Part shown: positions 35,309-44,671 of the stretch, one piece after another
Layout of the letters: every line of letters starts with the position of its first letter
Numbering within the stretch: the first letter of the stretch is position 1
DNA from: Chloroflexota bacterium
Lineage (GTDB): Bacteria > Chloroflexota > Anaerolineae > JAAYEA01
DNA: 55,953 nt
Direction of reading: 5' to 3'
Assembly (NCBI GenBank): GCA_012689325.1
Contig: JAAYEA010000547.1
Span: 1-55,953 of the forward strand
Notes under the pieces: generated by a model
Databases searched by the model: none
Told to the model about the DNA's origin: nothing
The model's input: the letters and a program-made list of their open reading frames with translations, nothing else
Program-made: the position numbers and the translations under genes

Positions 35309-36040
35309 ATGGAATGCGGTGGATCGTGTGGGGGGCAAGAAGATGATGACTTCTCCTCCGAGGCCACTGCTGAAACAGTGGAGGGACAGATGGACTTGCC
35401 TCTGGAAATGGATTCAGGGGCGGTGGCCGACGAAGCAGTTGGCGAGCAAATGGACCTGGGGTTGGAGCCAGATGCAGAGGTGACATCTGCGGCCGCCACC
35501 GAAGCTAGCAGCGCTACGCAGATGGAGCTAGAGCTGGAATCAGAGGATACGGATGCTGACCTGGCCGAACTGCGCGCCAGCGTGGTCACGGAGACTGTGG
35601 ACTCGGCAGAACTCGAGGAGGCGCTCGGGCAAGCTTCCATATGGGGAGCGGGGGCTGTGGGTCAAGGGCGGGATTTCGAGACCCTGGAGAAGGCCAATAT
35701 CGCTGGCAACTATCCCGTGATCGACAATTTCGAGCCTGAAGACGGCTTTGCCACGAGCATGAAGACAATGGATTTGGCTGGCCGGTCCTATGCCGAAGAC
35801 CCTGCAGCAGTTCGAAACACTCTCCTCGATTACATCGACGACCTCAGCGATTTCGAGGGCCGCACCTGGCATCAGGACGACGTAACCATCAAAGTGGCTC
35901 CAGAAGACATTGAGTGGCGCGAGCTAGATCTGGCGATCCCTGCAGGCAAGGCCACAGCAGAGCAACTCGCCGTGCTTGCCGAGTGCAGGAACTACGCGGC
36001 CGATAAGGGGGTTGCGTTGACCATCAAGGAGGTGCCGTGA
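35309..36040 (+). CDS. Protein with acidic repeats and C-terminal CdiA-C-type nuclease toxin domain
   Basis: A 243-residue protein in two parts. Residues 1-100 are very acidic and contain three copies of a short motif: QMDLPLEMD (27-35), QMDLGLEPD (47-55) and QMELELESE (71-79). Residues about 118-243 match my memory of the CdiA C-terminal tRNase/endonuclease domain (PD-(D/E)XK fold): GRDFE with E124, NYPVIDNFE with D139, ATSMKTMDL with K152, then YIDDLSDFEG, ELDLAIP and KGVALTIKEVP. By family the domain cleaves tRNA or other nucleic acid. There is no signal peptide. GGGAGG lies five bases before ATG 35309. The immunity candidate starts two bases after the stop, with its ribosome site inside this gene. 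Delivery route is unknown. Confidence 0.75.
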   Translation: MECGGSCGGQEDDDFSSEATAETVEGQMDLPLEMDSGAVADEAVGEQMDLGLEPDAEVTSAAATEASSATQMELELESEDTDADLAELRASVVTETVDSAELEEALGQASIWGAGAVGQGRDFETLEKANIAGNYPVIDNFEPEDGFATSMKTMDLAGRSYAEDPAAVRNTLLDYIDDLSDFEGRTWHQDDVTIKVAPEDIEWRELDLAIPAGKATAEQLAVLAECRNYAADKGVALTIKEVP

Positions 36041-36041
36041 A

Positions 36042-36503
36042 ATGGCAGGCCCTAGGCGACGAGTGCTGTGTAATCTGCATGTCTACCTGCTAAATGGGCG
36101 CTTCTATGTTCCGACCATGGTGCGCCTCGAAAATGGCGCTTGGGCCGAAGCGCTCCCCGTGGTCGTCGTGCCAGAAGCCGACCGACAGGAGTTGGCTGCC
36201 GCACTGGAGGCCGCGAGACAACATTGCGGCCTGGCGAAGGGAGATCTCACATTCTGGGGCCGCGATGGCGAAGGCGTCTACAGCCATGCGGAGGCTCTGT
36301 GGTCGGTCTACTGGTATTCCGACGGGACGCTGGCGATAGTTCCTGAGCGGCACGTTCCCACGCGCCGCGATCCTGTGTCTGGGGATGTGCTGGATGGAGG
36401 CTGGGCCGACGTCCGGGAGTGGAGCCGCCCGCTGCCAAGCGGGACAGCGATGTCCGTAGTGGCAGAGACGTTGATGATGAGAGACAAAGGAGCGCAGTTG
36501 TGA
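36042..36503 (+). CDS. Probable immunity protein for the CdiA-C-type toxin
   Basis: A 153-residue soluble protein with alternating strands and helices and no signal peptide or membrane segment. I do not recognise its family. The call rests on position: it starts one base after the toxin-domain gene's stop, with AAGGAGGTG at 36026-36034 inside that gene, the standard arrangement for contact-dependent toxin/immunity pairs. Size is also typical of such proteins. It ends in the GTGA overlap that starts the next gene (GTG 36500), so production of all three is coupled. Alternative: a chaperone or adaptor for the acidic toxin. Confidence 0.5.
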   Translation: MAGPRRRVLCNLHVYLLNGRFYVPTMVRLENGAWAEALPVVVVPEADRQELAAALEAARQHCGLAKGDLTFWGRDGEGVYSHAEALWSVYWYSDGTLAIVPERHVPTRRDPVSGDVLDGGWADVREWSRPLPSGTAMSVVAETLMMRDKGAQL

Positions 36504-36853
36504 CCGACTACAGCACCATGGAAGACGACGATGGCGCAGGTGAGGCTGACTCCCTCGATGAAGCCCCTTCTGGAGAGCCGGCGGGCGATATGGCTCTGCC
36601 TCTGGACGAGCCAGAGCTGGAGGGCGACGCGGATCTTCCGCTGGATGAGCCGCAGGCCGAGCTGGAGGGTGAACTGACCCTCGTTCTGGACCAACAGGAG
36701 CCAGAGCCAGAGAAGGGACCAGAGCCAGAGCCGGGTGACCTGGACTGGCAGCCCAGTCCAACTGGGGTGGGTTATCCCAATCTCGAGAAAAAAGAGGGCA
36801 ATGTTGGTGGCCCTGAGCGGCTGGAGGGTTTCCGATCCTTCCGATCGTTGTGA
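36500..36853 (+). CDS. Acidic repeat protein sharing the toxin's N-terminal motif (117 aa)
   Basis: GTG 36500 overlaps the immunity gene's stop (GTGA) and has AAAGGAG at 36486-36492. The 117-residue protein is strongly acidic and Pro/Glu-rich, probably unfolded, with three motif copies: DMALPLDEP (30-38), DADLPLDEP (43-51) and ELTLVLDQQ (58-66). These mirror the three QMDLPLE-type repeats at the N-terminus of the toxin-domain protein. The two proteins may therefore bind the same partner, one with a toxin and one without. The last 35 residues are basic and aromatic (RLEGFRSFRSL at the very end). Function unknown; a competitor, antitoxin-like decoy or export adaptor is possible. Confidence 0.6.
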   Translation: MTDYSTMEDDDGAGEADSLDEAPSGEPAGDMALPLDEPELEGDADLPLDEPQAELEGELTLVLDQQEPEPEKGPEPEPGDLDWQPSPTGVGYPNLEKKEGNVGGPERLEGFRSFRSL

Positions 36854-37107
36854 TAAGCATGGTGCTCCGCTTCCGGCATTCTGCTTCTGGCGCCATCCAC
36901 AGAGCGATGCGGCTACACCGAAAACCGGTTCGCCATCTGCTGCAGAACTACTGTGGAGCCCTTGCAGGGCTTCTGATCTCAGGGTTTGTCCCACTGAGCA
37001 ATCCGTGGGTAACCAATCACCACTCTAGGAAAGATGGGGCAAGAGAATGGGCAAATCCATTTCCTTTGGCCGCGCCACTGTGCGAACCGCATTTGTGCTT
37101 CTGCTAG
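36850..37107 (+). CDS. Doubtful small ORF (85 aa) coupled by GTGA
   Basis: GTG 36850 overlaps the previous stop in a GTGA motif, as in the neighbouring gene pair. The 85-residue product is basic at first (RFRHSASGAIHRAMRLHRK) with one hydrophobic stretch (GALAGLLISGFVPL). It overlaps the next gene's start by 61 bp and has no family. It may only be an open frame in the 193-bp gap. Confidence 0.25.
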   Translation: MISMVLRFRHSASGAIHRAMRLHRKPVRHLLQNYCGALAGLLISGFVPLSNPWVTNHHSRKDGAREWANPFPLAAPLCEPHLCFC

Positions 37108-38516
37108 TGTATGCCCTGGCCGCGCCCCAGCTGTCATCTGAGAGCCCAGGGCCAGTGTTCGCAATGCTGCGATCGTGGCTGGAGGCAATCCCAACAGCGA
37201 CCTGGCTACTCATTGGTGCACTAGCCATATTGGTGCTGTGGGTCGCCACCACGTTGCCCAAGATGCGGGCCGAGGATGCGGACAGCACGCATCAGGCAGA
37301 GAATGTGCCCGCAGTTGCCTTACCAATCGGCGACGCGGTAACCCCCTCAAGCGGCGGCAGTGGTTTGGCCTCAGCTGCCTTTGCCCCGCGCTTGCCTTGG
37401 CTGGGTATCGGTGGATGGTTGCATATCAAGGAGCCTGGGAAGGAGTGTCTCGTCATAGATGCCCGCCACGTGGTGCAGGACACCCGAGTGTATCTTTCCC
37501 CTATGCGTTTGCTGGGCAGACCGTTGACCGCGCGGCGTGTCCTGCTCTCTCCCGCACCACTCAACGACGTGAGCGCCAAGGAATTGACAAGTGACAGACT
37601 CCCATTGACACTCCTCGTGTCTGTTAAGTACGAGGTGGCCGACCCGGTTTATGTTGCAAGCCTCCAAGCACCCCTGTCAGAGCTAACCAATCTTATCACG
37701 GGCAAAGTAGCAGAGTATATCCGCTCTGACACGCTGGAGAACATTGTCAGAGATGACGGCTCGCTTCGCCAGCGGCTCAGGCAACAGATAGAGATGTCGC
37801 CTACTATCAGTGGAACATATAACATCATTGAGGTTCTGAAGGCCCTGCCAACCGGCGATGAGCGCATAATCGAGATCATCCGACAGACGCGCGAAGCTCT
37901 GCAGAGTAGCGCCCTGATCGAGCAAGAGGGACGGAACAGAGCCCTCGCGGCGAACTATGATCTTGCTATCGAGAAAGCCGAGGCCGAGTTGACGGACGAG
38001 TTTGAGCAGCGACAGCATATTCGCGAAATGGCTATGGTGCACCTGCAGCGGCGATTCGATGTGCAGACCGAGCTGGTAAGGACTATCGCGGCCGTTGCCG
38101 CTGCGGGCGGCGACGCAACGTCAGCGATCCGAGAGATCCAGGCTCTCGTGCTCCAGCCGGCGCAGGAATTGCCGGCGGCCCTTTCTGTGGGTGTGATTGC
38201 CGCTGAAAACCTGATCAGCGTGGAGCGAAGGAGCCTGGATCGCATTCAGGCTATACTTGGCATCACCCAGTTCGACATCCAGCCGCACCTTGACGACCCC
38301 GCGAAGCCAGGTTCGGCGCGGGTCGAATTCGATGGTTTCACCGTTCTGATAGAGTGCGCACATGATTACCCGGAGCAGTCGCCGACGGTGCGACTGCGGC
38401 TGGGCCAAGGCGATGCAGCCCTAGTGGCGGTTCCCTGGCGAGAGGGGAGCAACTTGGTCGATGCGATCACTGCCGCCGCGATGCAGGCGCATGCTTCAAT
38501 GGATGACCACACCTAG
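37047..38516 (+). CDS. SPFH/stomatin-like membrane protein with C-terminal RWD/E2-like domain
   Basis: A 489-residue protein. Two N-terminal hydrophobic helices (about 12-30 and 50-68) are followed by a Band 7/SPFH-type domain (PLTLLVSVKYEVADPVYVAS, LSELTNLITGKVAEYI), a long charged helix (about 285-345) as in flotillins, and a separate C-terminal domain of about 80 residues. That domain reads RVEFDGFTVLIECAHDYPEQ, then SPTVRLRLG; the Y-P-x-x-x-P pattern after a strand pair is typical of UBC/RWD folds. No catalytic cysteine is evident. SPFH proteins form ring or cage assemblies in membranes. A second, related gene follows 11 bp later. Weak ribosome site (AGGAAAGATGGGG) before ATG 37047. Confidence 0.75.
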   Translation: MGKSISFGRATVRTAFVLLLVYALAAPQLSSESPGPVFAMLRSWLEAIPTATWLLIGALAILVLWVATTLPKMRAEDADSTHQAENVPAVALPIGDAVTPSSGGSGLASAAFAPRLPWLGIGGWLHIKEPGKECLVIDARHVVQDTRVYLSPMRLLGRPLTARRVLLSPAPLNDVSAKELTSDRLPLTLLVSVKYEVADPVYVASLQAPLSELTNLITGKVAEYIRSDTLENIVRDDGSLRQRLRQQIEMSPTISGTYNIIEVLKALPTGDERIIEIIRQTREALQSSALIEQEGRNRALAANYDLAIEKAEAELTDEFEQRQHIREMAMVHLQRRFDVQTELVRTIAAVAAAGGDATSAIREIQALVLQPAQELPAALSVGVIAAENLISVERRSLDRIQAILGITQFDIQPHLDDPAKPGSARVEFDGFTVLIECAHDYPEQSPTVRLRLGQGDAALVAVPWREGSNLVDAITAAAMQAHASMDDHT

Positions 38517-38527
38517 CGGGAGGTACT

Positions 38528-39757
38528 ATGGCAACGAATAGGCAATTGGAGAGCATGTCGATTTCTGAGGCGGTTCGCCAGCCAGGCGGAAACGGGCTGG
38601 CTTCGCCCGCGTTTCAGGCATCGTTGTTCTTTGGCGTTCTTGGCTGGCAGAATGTTGAGAGCGGCGTCGAGGCCCTAGTCTGTGACGGCGAGTTGGTTCC
38701 GCACACGCGGACGATGGCCGACTTTATGCGGCTGCTCGGGCGCCGACGGTTTGTGCGCCGTGTTATGCTCAGGCCGGCCCCGCTGGAAGTGAGCGCCGCA
38801 GCACTGACATCTGACCAGCGCCAACTGACACTGACGATTGCCGTCAAATACGAGGTGACCAATCCGGTACATGTCGCCTCGCTGCAGAGCCCGCTATCCG
38901 AGCTCACCAACCTCGCTATTGGCACCGTGGCCGAGTACATCCGCACCAAGACATTCGGCGAACTCGTCGGTGGTGGTGACGCGACACGGGCGCGATTGCT
39001 GGAGTGTTTCGGCCACGTCACCAGTATCCGCGATGGCGTAGCCATTCTGGAGATACTAAAGGCGGAAGCCGTGGGTGATGAGCGCCTAATCGAGATCGAG
39101 AGGAAGACGGCTGAAGCGAAAGCTGCGGCAGCTCTGGTGGATACCGAATGGAGGAACCACGTCATCGAAGCGGGGTATCAGGAGCAGATCCGGCGCGGCC
39201 AGGCGGCCATCGAGGAGGAGAGAGCTCAGCGTGAACACGCGCGGGACATGGAGAAGATGCGGCTTGAGAAGCAAGCCGGTCTGATAGAGGCCGGCATCGC
39301 AACCTTGGGCCAGGTCGCCGCGTCTGGAATGGATCCAACCCGACTCACCCAGGAAGTAGCCAACTTGTGGAGGGAGCAGATCCAGAACCCGGGCCAAGAC
39401 GGGGTCAAGGAGATCGCGTCTCCTAAGGCTACCGCCGGACTGCCTGAAGGCAAGGCCGCGCTAGCGGACACTGAACGCACCGCCCTGGCCAGCATCAAGG
39501 ATAGCATCAAAATGGTCTCCTATGAGGTGATCGAGTCCCAAGGGCGAGTCAAGGGCGCGTTGATTCAGATGTCTGGCTATGAGATCGTGTTCAGCTGCGA
39601 CGAGAATTACCCACAAGCGAGGCCACTCGTGACCGTGCGATATCCTGATGGCAGAAGCCTGCAGCCCCAGGTATTCTGGGTACCGGGTATCAGCAACTCC
39701 CTGGCTCAGGCTGTTCTCGTTGTTGCGTCCCACGCCCAGCGCGTCTCTGGTAGCTGA
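38528..39757 (+). CDS. SPFH-like protein, paralogue of the preceding gene, with RWD/E2-like C-terminus
   Basis: A 409-residue protein aligned over most of its length with its neighbour: LTLTIAVKYEVTNPVHVASL and LSELTNLAIGTVAEYIRTKT correspond closely, as do the long charged helix (AAIEEERAQREHARDMEKMR) and the C-terminal domain, which reads MSGYEIVFSCDENYPQARPL. The N-terminal membrane helices of the paralogue are missing, so this copy may be peripheral and join the membrane through the first one. GGGAGGTACT precedes ATG 38528. An unequal pair of SPFH subunits suggests a hetero-oligomeric ring. The RWD/E2-like reading is from pattern (YPxxxP) and lacks the E2 cysteine. Confidence 0.75.
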   Translation: MATNRQLESMSISEAVRQPGGNGLASPAFQASLFFGVLGWQNVESGVEALVCDGELVPHTRTMADFMRLLGRRRFVRRVMLRPAPLEVSAAALTSDQRQLTLTIAVKYEVTNPVHVASLQSPLSELTNLAIGTVAEYIRTKTFGELVGGGDATRARLLECFGHVTSIRDGVAILEILKAEAVGDERLIEIERKTAEAKAAAALVDTEWRNHVIEAGYQEQIRRGQAAIEEERAQREHARDMEKMRLEKQAGLIEAGIATLGQVAASGMDPTRLTQEVANLWREQIQNPGQDGVKEIASPKATAGLPEGKAALADTERTALASIKDSIKMVSYEVIESQGRVKGALIQMSGYEIVFSCDENYPQARPLVTVRYPDGRSLQPQVFWVPGISNSLAQAVLVVASHAQRVSGS

Positions 39758-39821
39758 GCGCCATCACGTCATCTCTCGGATCCCCTAATGTCAAGGAGAG
39801 TCATCAGGAAGGTGGGCTGTT

Positions 39822-40373
39822 ATGGCTGATGCCACTCTGTTCTCGCTCCCGTTCTTGCTCGTAGGCGTGTTCTGGTTCATTGGGCTGCTGGGCACTTGGC
39901 GGGGGGCGGTGGCCAGCTTGGCACTCAGCTACGCGGCGCTTATTGTCGCTTGCCAGCACAATTCTTTTGTGGCAGGAACCGAGCTGGTGTCTGCCTTGTC
40001 GAGCGGCGCGGGGCCCGTGCAAAGAAGCGCCTTGGCGTTTGCCCTGAGCCTGTGTGCCGCCTATCTAGGGTTGCAGGTGCTGTTCGCCGTCGCGTGGGGG
40101 CCAGCGAAGCGAGCCTCAGCACGGGGATGTATGCAACGGCTTGCACAGAGCATGCTCACCAGCGTCGCAGGCTGGGTTCTGGGTGTAATGCTGGCGGCCA
40201 GCATCGTAATGAGCCAGACGGGCGACACATGGCTTCCGGATGCCGGAGCGGAGGTGGTGTTGTATCGTGAAGCCGTCATGAAGACAACACGTGCGACTGT
40301 CGGTCTGGTACTGCCCTGGCTTTCCGACGCCCCCCCGCTGTTTCTGTACCCATGGGAGTCTGCGCTGCCCTGA
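39822..40373 (+). CDS. CvpA-like four-helix membrane protein (183 aa)
   Basis: A 183-residue protein with about four membrane helices (residues about 5-25, 28-48, 68-92 and 110-133) and a periplasmic/extracellular tail. Layout and the early GLLGTWRGAVASLALSYAAL segment resemble CvpA (colicin V production) family proteins, which influence membrane stress and export of small toxins. The call is from topology, not strict motif. CAGGAAGGTGGG lies just upstream of ATG 39822. It is the last gene of the HerA/toxin/SPFH group; a weak hairpin (AGAGAGA 40415-40421 with TCTCTCT 40426-40432) follows. Confidence 0.6.
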   Translation: MADATLFSLPFLLVGVFWFIGLLGTWRGAVASLALSYAALIVACQHNSFVAGTELVSALSSGAGPVQRSALAFALSLCAAYLGLQVLFAVAWGPAKRASARGCMQRLAQSMLTSVAGWVLGVMLAASIVMSQTGDTWLPDAGAEVVLYREAVMKTTRATVGLVLPWLSDAPPLFLYPWESALP

Positions 40374-41170
40374 GGATGATGCCAAGACGGTGTACACGCT
40401 TGTGAGACTCGATCAGAGAGAGCAATCTCTCTTCTGGGAATTGGTCGTTGCATGTCAGGAATGCCGAGTGACTCAGCGCAGCCCCATCCCAGAGGTCGAC
40501 CAAGGCTCACTGGGCACTCGCATCGCAATTGACACCAGGTCACCCGGAAACGGAGAAACGCATCGCTTTGTTAACGGCCCGCCAGAAGCGGCTGGTGCCG
40601 TGACGCCAGTGGGCAGGATCGATGATGCGCCAGTTCTTCGGCCTGGCGCGCCTCAACCAACTTGCGATAGGGATCAGTCTGAGCCTGCTCGTCTCGCCTT
40701 TCGGGCTGGTCTCGCGGCGTCATGCGGCCGACGATGTCGTGCAGCCACTCGGCATTGTGCTGGTTCACAACGCCACCCACGCCCCGCCGTGCATTGGCCG
40801 AGCTGGTTGGCGACCTTGTGCCCGGTGGCGAATCGCCCGCGCGAGTCGGTCGCGGCATTCCGTGCCGAGGAATCCTCTCGTGAACGGGATGCCAATTCGA
40901 TTACGAGGGTTCTCCAGTTCCAACTGAGTCACACCAAGAAGCTGGACCTGCCTGAGCCGTGGCCGGAGGCTGCTGAGAGATCGAGACGGCTCGCGAGGCT
41001 GGAAAAACCTCCGACCCCGCGAGCTCGTGAGAATCGAAAGCATGCAGGGGACATCTTCTGGGGGATGCGCAGGAACCAAGCTGCCATTTGCACCAGTGAG
41101 CACCTGTGGTACAATGTGATCAAGATTATTGGCTCGCTTTGCTGAGCATCTTATGCTGCAAAGCGGAAAA
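40374..41170. other. Decayed or non-coding stretch
   Basis: No intact gene. A small hairpin at 40415-40432 may end the upstream operon. On the - strand, broken frames between about 40570 and 41000 read protein-like segments (NAEWLHDIVGRMTPRD, then YRKLVEARQAEELAHHRS; ENPRNRIGIPFTRGFLG) that shift frame and carry stops, so this is probably an old coding region, perhaps of a mobile element. I could not name the family. Confidence 0.4.
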
Positions 41171-41216
41171 CACAACAGGTAGTAGTATACCGATCAGATA
41201 CATACTACAGGTTGTG
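41171..41216. repeat. Two-tier inverted repeat just before the tRNA-like sequence
   Basis: CACAAC (41171-41176) pairs with GTTGTG (41211-41216), and inside it GTAGTAT (41182-41188) pairs with ATACTAC (41202-41208). It ends two bases before the tRNA-Gly-like sequence and may be an element end, recombination site or tRNA leader hairpin. Confidence 0.45.
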
Positions 41217-41218
41217 GT

Positions 41219-41286
41219 GCGGGGCGATTTGACGGGGACTCTGATTCCCAAGCAGAATGTCGTGGGTTCGAATCCCATCACCCGCT
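41219..41286 (+). tRNA. Degenerate tRNA-Gly(CCC), probable integration site
   Basis: The 3' half is a good tRNA: anticodon loop TTCCCAA (anticodon CCC) with partly paired stem TCTG/CAGA, T-arm GTGGGTTCGAATCCCAT, acceptor strand CACCCGC, then TCC. The 5' half is damaged: acceptor GCGGGGC pairs at only five of seven positions, the D-arm is about five bases short, and the anticodon stem has an A-G mismatch. It may be a pseudogene, or the attachment-site copy of a tRNA 3' end fused to foreign sequence. A tyrosine-recombinase pseudogene lies 250 bp downstream, which fits integration at tRNA-Gly. Confidence 0.55.
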
Positions 41287-41536
41287 CCTACTACCGGTGG
41301 CATGCCTTCGGTCCCTGCGCTGCAAGAGATTGTGGCGCCAAGACCGGAGGCGTTTTTTATTGGCCACGCATCCTATACGAATGCCTCGGTCCTCCCCCGG
41401 CGACCGCGGGCGGTGTCCTTCTGTTGGACGGGAAGTGGCGCGTTGCACGCCCAAGGCCCTGTTGCGCTACCAGTAGCCCACGGGCCACTTCCCGGCGGTT
41501 GATCCCGCAGGGCATCCCCGATGTGGCCCAGATCAC

Positions 41537-42047
41537 CCCCACCTCCGCGCCTACCTCGTCGGCCTGCAGCGCCGCGGCCTCCAGGACACCACGCAGCACG
41601 CCCACGCCCGGGGCATCCAGGCCTGGCTCAACTGGCTGGTCGAAGCAGGCGATCTGGCTCAGTCGCCCATGCCCCGGGTGGCCATGCCCAGGCTGGAGAA
41701 GCGCGTCCCCGCGCCGTTCTCCCAGGCCGAGGTCAGCAGGCTGCTGGAGGCCTGTGACCGACAGACCGTACGCGGCGCTCGCCACTAGGCCATCCTCCTC
41801 TGCTTGCTGGACACTGGCCTGCGCGCCGCCGAGTTCGTCAGCCTACGCGCGGGGGCCGTGAATAGGCGCTCGGGCCTGGCCACGGTGATGGGCAAGGGCG
41901 GCAAACAGCGCACCATCCGCGTCGGCAGCGAGGCTCGCAGCGCCATCGCCCGCGTGTTGGGGCTTCGTGGGGTGGTGGCCAACGGCGATCCTCTCTGGAT
42001 GTGCTACGACATCCGCGGCGCGGAGCAGGGGCCCCTGTCCACCCATG
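41537..42047 (+). pseudogene. Tyrosine recombinase (phage-type integrase), broken
   Basis: One frame reads a SAM-like N-terminal core-binding part (LRAYLVGLQRRGLQDTTQHA, AWLNWLVEAGDL) and the start of the catalytic domain (LLDTGLRAAEFVSLR with the first catalytic Arg; MGKGGKQRTIRVG with the catalytic Lys). A TAG at 41786-41788 sits where related proteins usually have a tyrosine codon, a nonsense mutation. The frame is lost near 42047, before the H-x-x-R and Tyr motifs, where an ISAs1 fragment begins on the other strand. The N-terminus is also missing. Inactive. Its place beside a tRNA-Gly-like sequence marks an old integrative element. Confidence 0.8.
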
Positions 42048-42350
42048 GCCTGTGGATGCCGAGCTTGGCCGTCTTCTGTTTGAGCAGGTTGACGGCAATC
42101 TGTCGCAGGATAGCCAGGTTCTGCGCGGCGTTACTCGCGCGAACCCGGCACTGATCTTCGTCGAAGGTCACATCCAACACCCAAGGCAGCGAGTCCTCGA
42201 TGCTCCGATGGCTGCGCACGGCCGAGAGCAACTGCTTGGCGTTGCCCTCCAGGTGGGTGATGCAATGCCGTGTCAGGGCCTGCCGTTTTTGCCCGATGCA
42301 GCGCCCCGTCGTCACCCTGGCGATGTCGCGCAGAACCTGTCACTGCAGAT
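42048..42350 (-). pseudogene. C-terminal fragment of an ISAs1-family transposase
   Basis: The - strand frame between about 42350 and 42048 reads THLEGNAKQLLSAVRSH, then SIEDSLPWVLDVTFDEDQCR and AQNLAILRQIAVNLLKQ, the conserved catalytic-Glu region and C-terminus of ISAs1 transposases. The rest of the gene is absent, and the fragment abuts the point where the integrase reading frame breaks, so deletion or insertion joined the two. Confidence 0.75.
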
Positions 42351-42544
42351 CATGCAGATGCTCCATGTAGGAAGGCTCCGAGATCGTTGTGCCTGGCTTG
42401 CCCGCCTCGGCTATCCCCTTGTACAGGATGGCCGCTGTTCTACCTCCCTTTCGATGCAATCGCCCTGCCCGCGCGACGACGCGGGACGACCTGTCTTGTC
42501 GGCCAGAGCGGTCTCGCCGTGAGATTGGGAACAAGTGCAGGATG

Positions 42545-42582
42545 GGTACAGTGTCCTATGGACCGGAGACTGTACCTTTTTT
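42545..42582 (+). terminator. Intrinsic terminator
   Basis: GGTACAGT (42545-42552) pairs with ACTGTACC (42569-42576), with an inner GTCC/GGAC stem, followed by six T (42577-42582). It separates the mobile debris from the next genes. It can also pair in the reverse direction only without an A-run, so + direction is favoured. Confidence 0.65.
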
Positions 42583-42606
42583 GTACCCGGGCTGTACCCC
42601 GGGTAC
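42583..42606. repeat. Perfect palindrome abutting a candidate start codon
   Basis: GTACCCGGG (42583-42591) and CCCGGGTAC (42598-42606) flank a six-base loop and end right at ATG 42607. It would hide or replace a ribosome site; it could also be an operator. The GTACC word also occurs in the terminator next to it, so the two elements are built from the same repeat. Confidence 0.5.
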
Positions 42607-44399
<1,793 letters not shown>

Positions 44400-44434
44400 G
44401 CTTCTGAGACTCTGCGTCTCGATGGCCTGAGAGG

Positions 44435-44465
44435 AGCCCTGGGGGCATCAGCCCCCAGGGCTTTC
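44435..44465 (+). terminator. Intrinsic terminator after the collagen-like gene
   Basis: AGCCCTGGGGGC (44435-44446), loop ATCA, GCCCCCAGGGCT (44451-44462), then TTTC. A perfect 12-bp stem. Confidence 0.85.
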
Positions 44466-44579
44466 ATGTCTCTTGACGCGAATCGGGCCGCGGCGCAGCA
44501 GCCAAGTTGTCGCGAGCACAGCGGAGCGATCCCCATCCCGCAGAAGGAGATCGCTTTCCTGCCGTCGCAGTGCGCACGG

Positions 44580-44607
44580 TTGACTCAGCGCCTTTTTCGG
44601 GTAAAAT
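44580..44607 (+). promoter_or_regulatory. Promoter for the 7TM kinase/regulator pair
   Basis: TTGACT at 44580-44585, 16-bp spacer, TAAAAT at 44602-44607; the kinase start is 65 bp downstream. Confidence 0.5.
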
Positions 44608-44671
44608 GGGGTTGCTTGGCGATCTCCGTCTGTCAGTCATCCGGTTGCCCGTGGCCTGGCGGAGGCGGATT

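Noticed and set aside
37047-39757. Active ubiquitin-conjugating enzyme domains on the SPFH proteins
   Set aside because: The fold pattern is present but no cysteine sits in the expected catalytic place; only a structural RWD-like role is proposed.
40291-41145. Open frame of 284 codons on the + strand
   Set aside because: Overlaps the CvpA-like gene's end, no ribosome site, product without recognisable structure; the stretch looks decayed.
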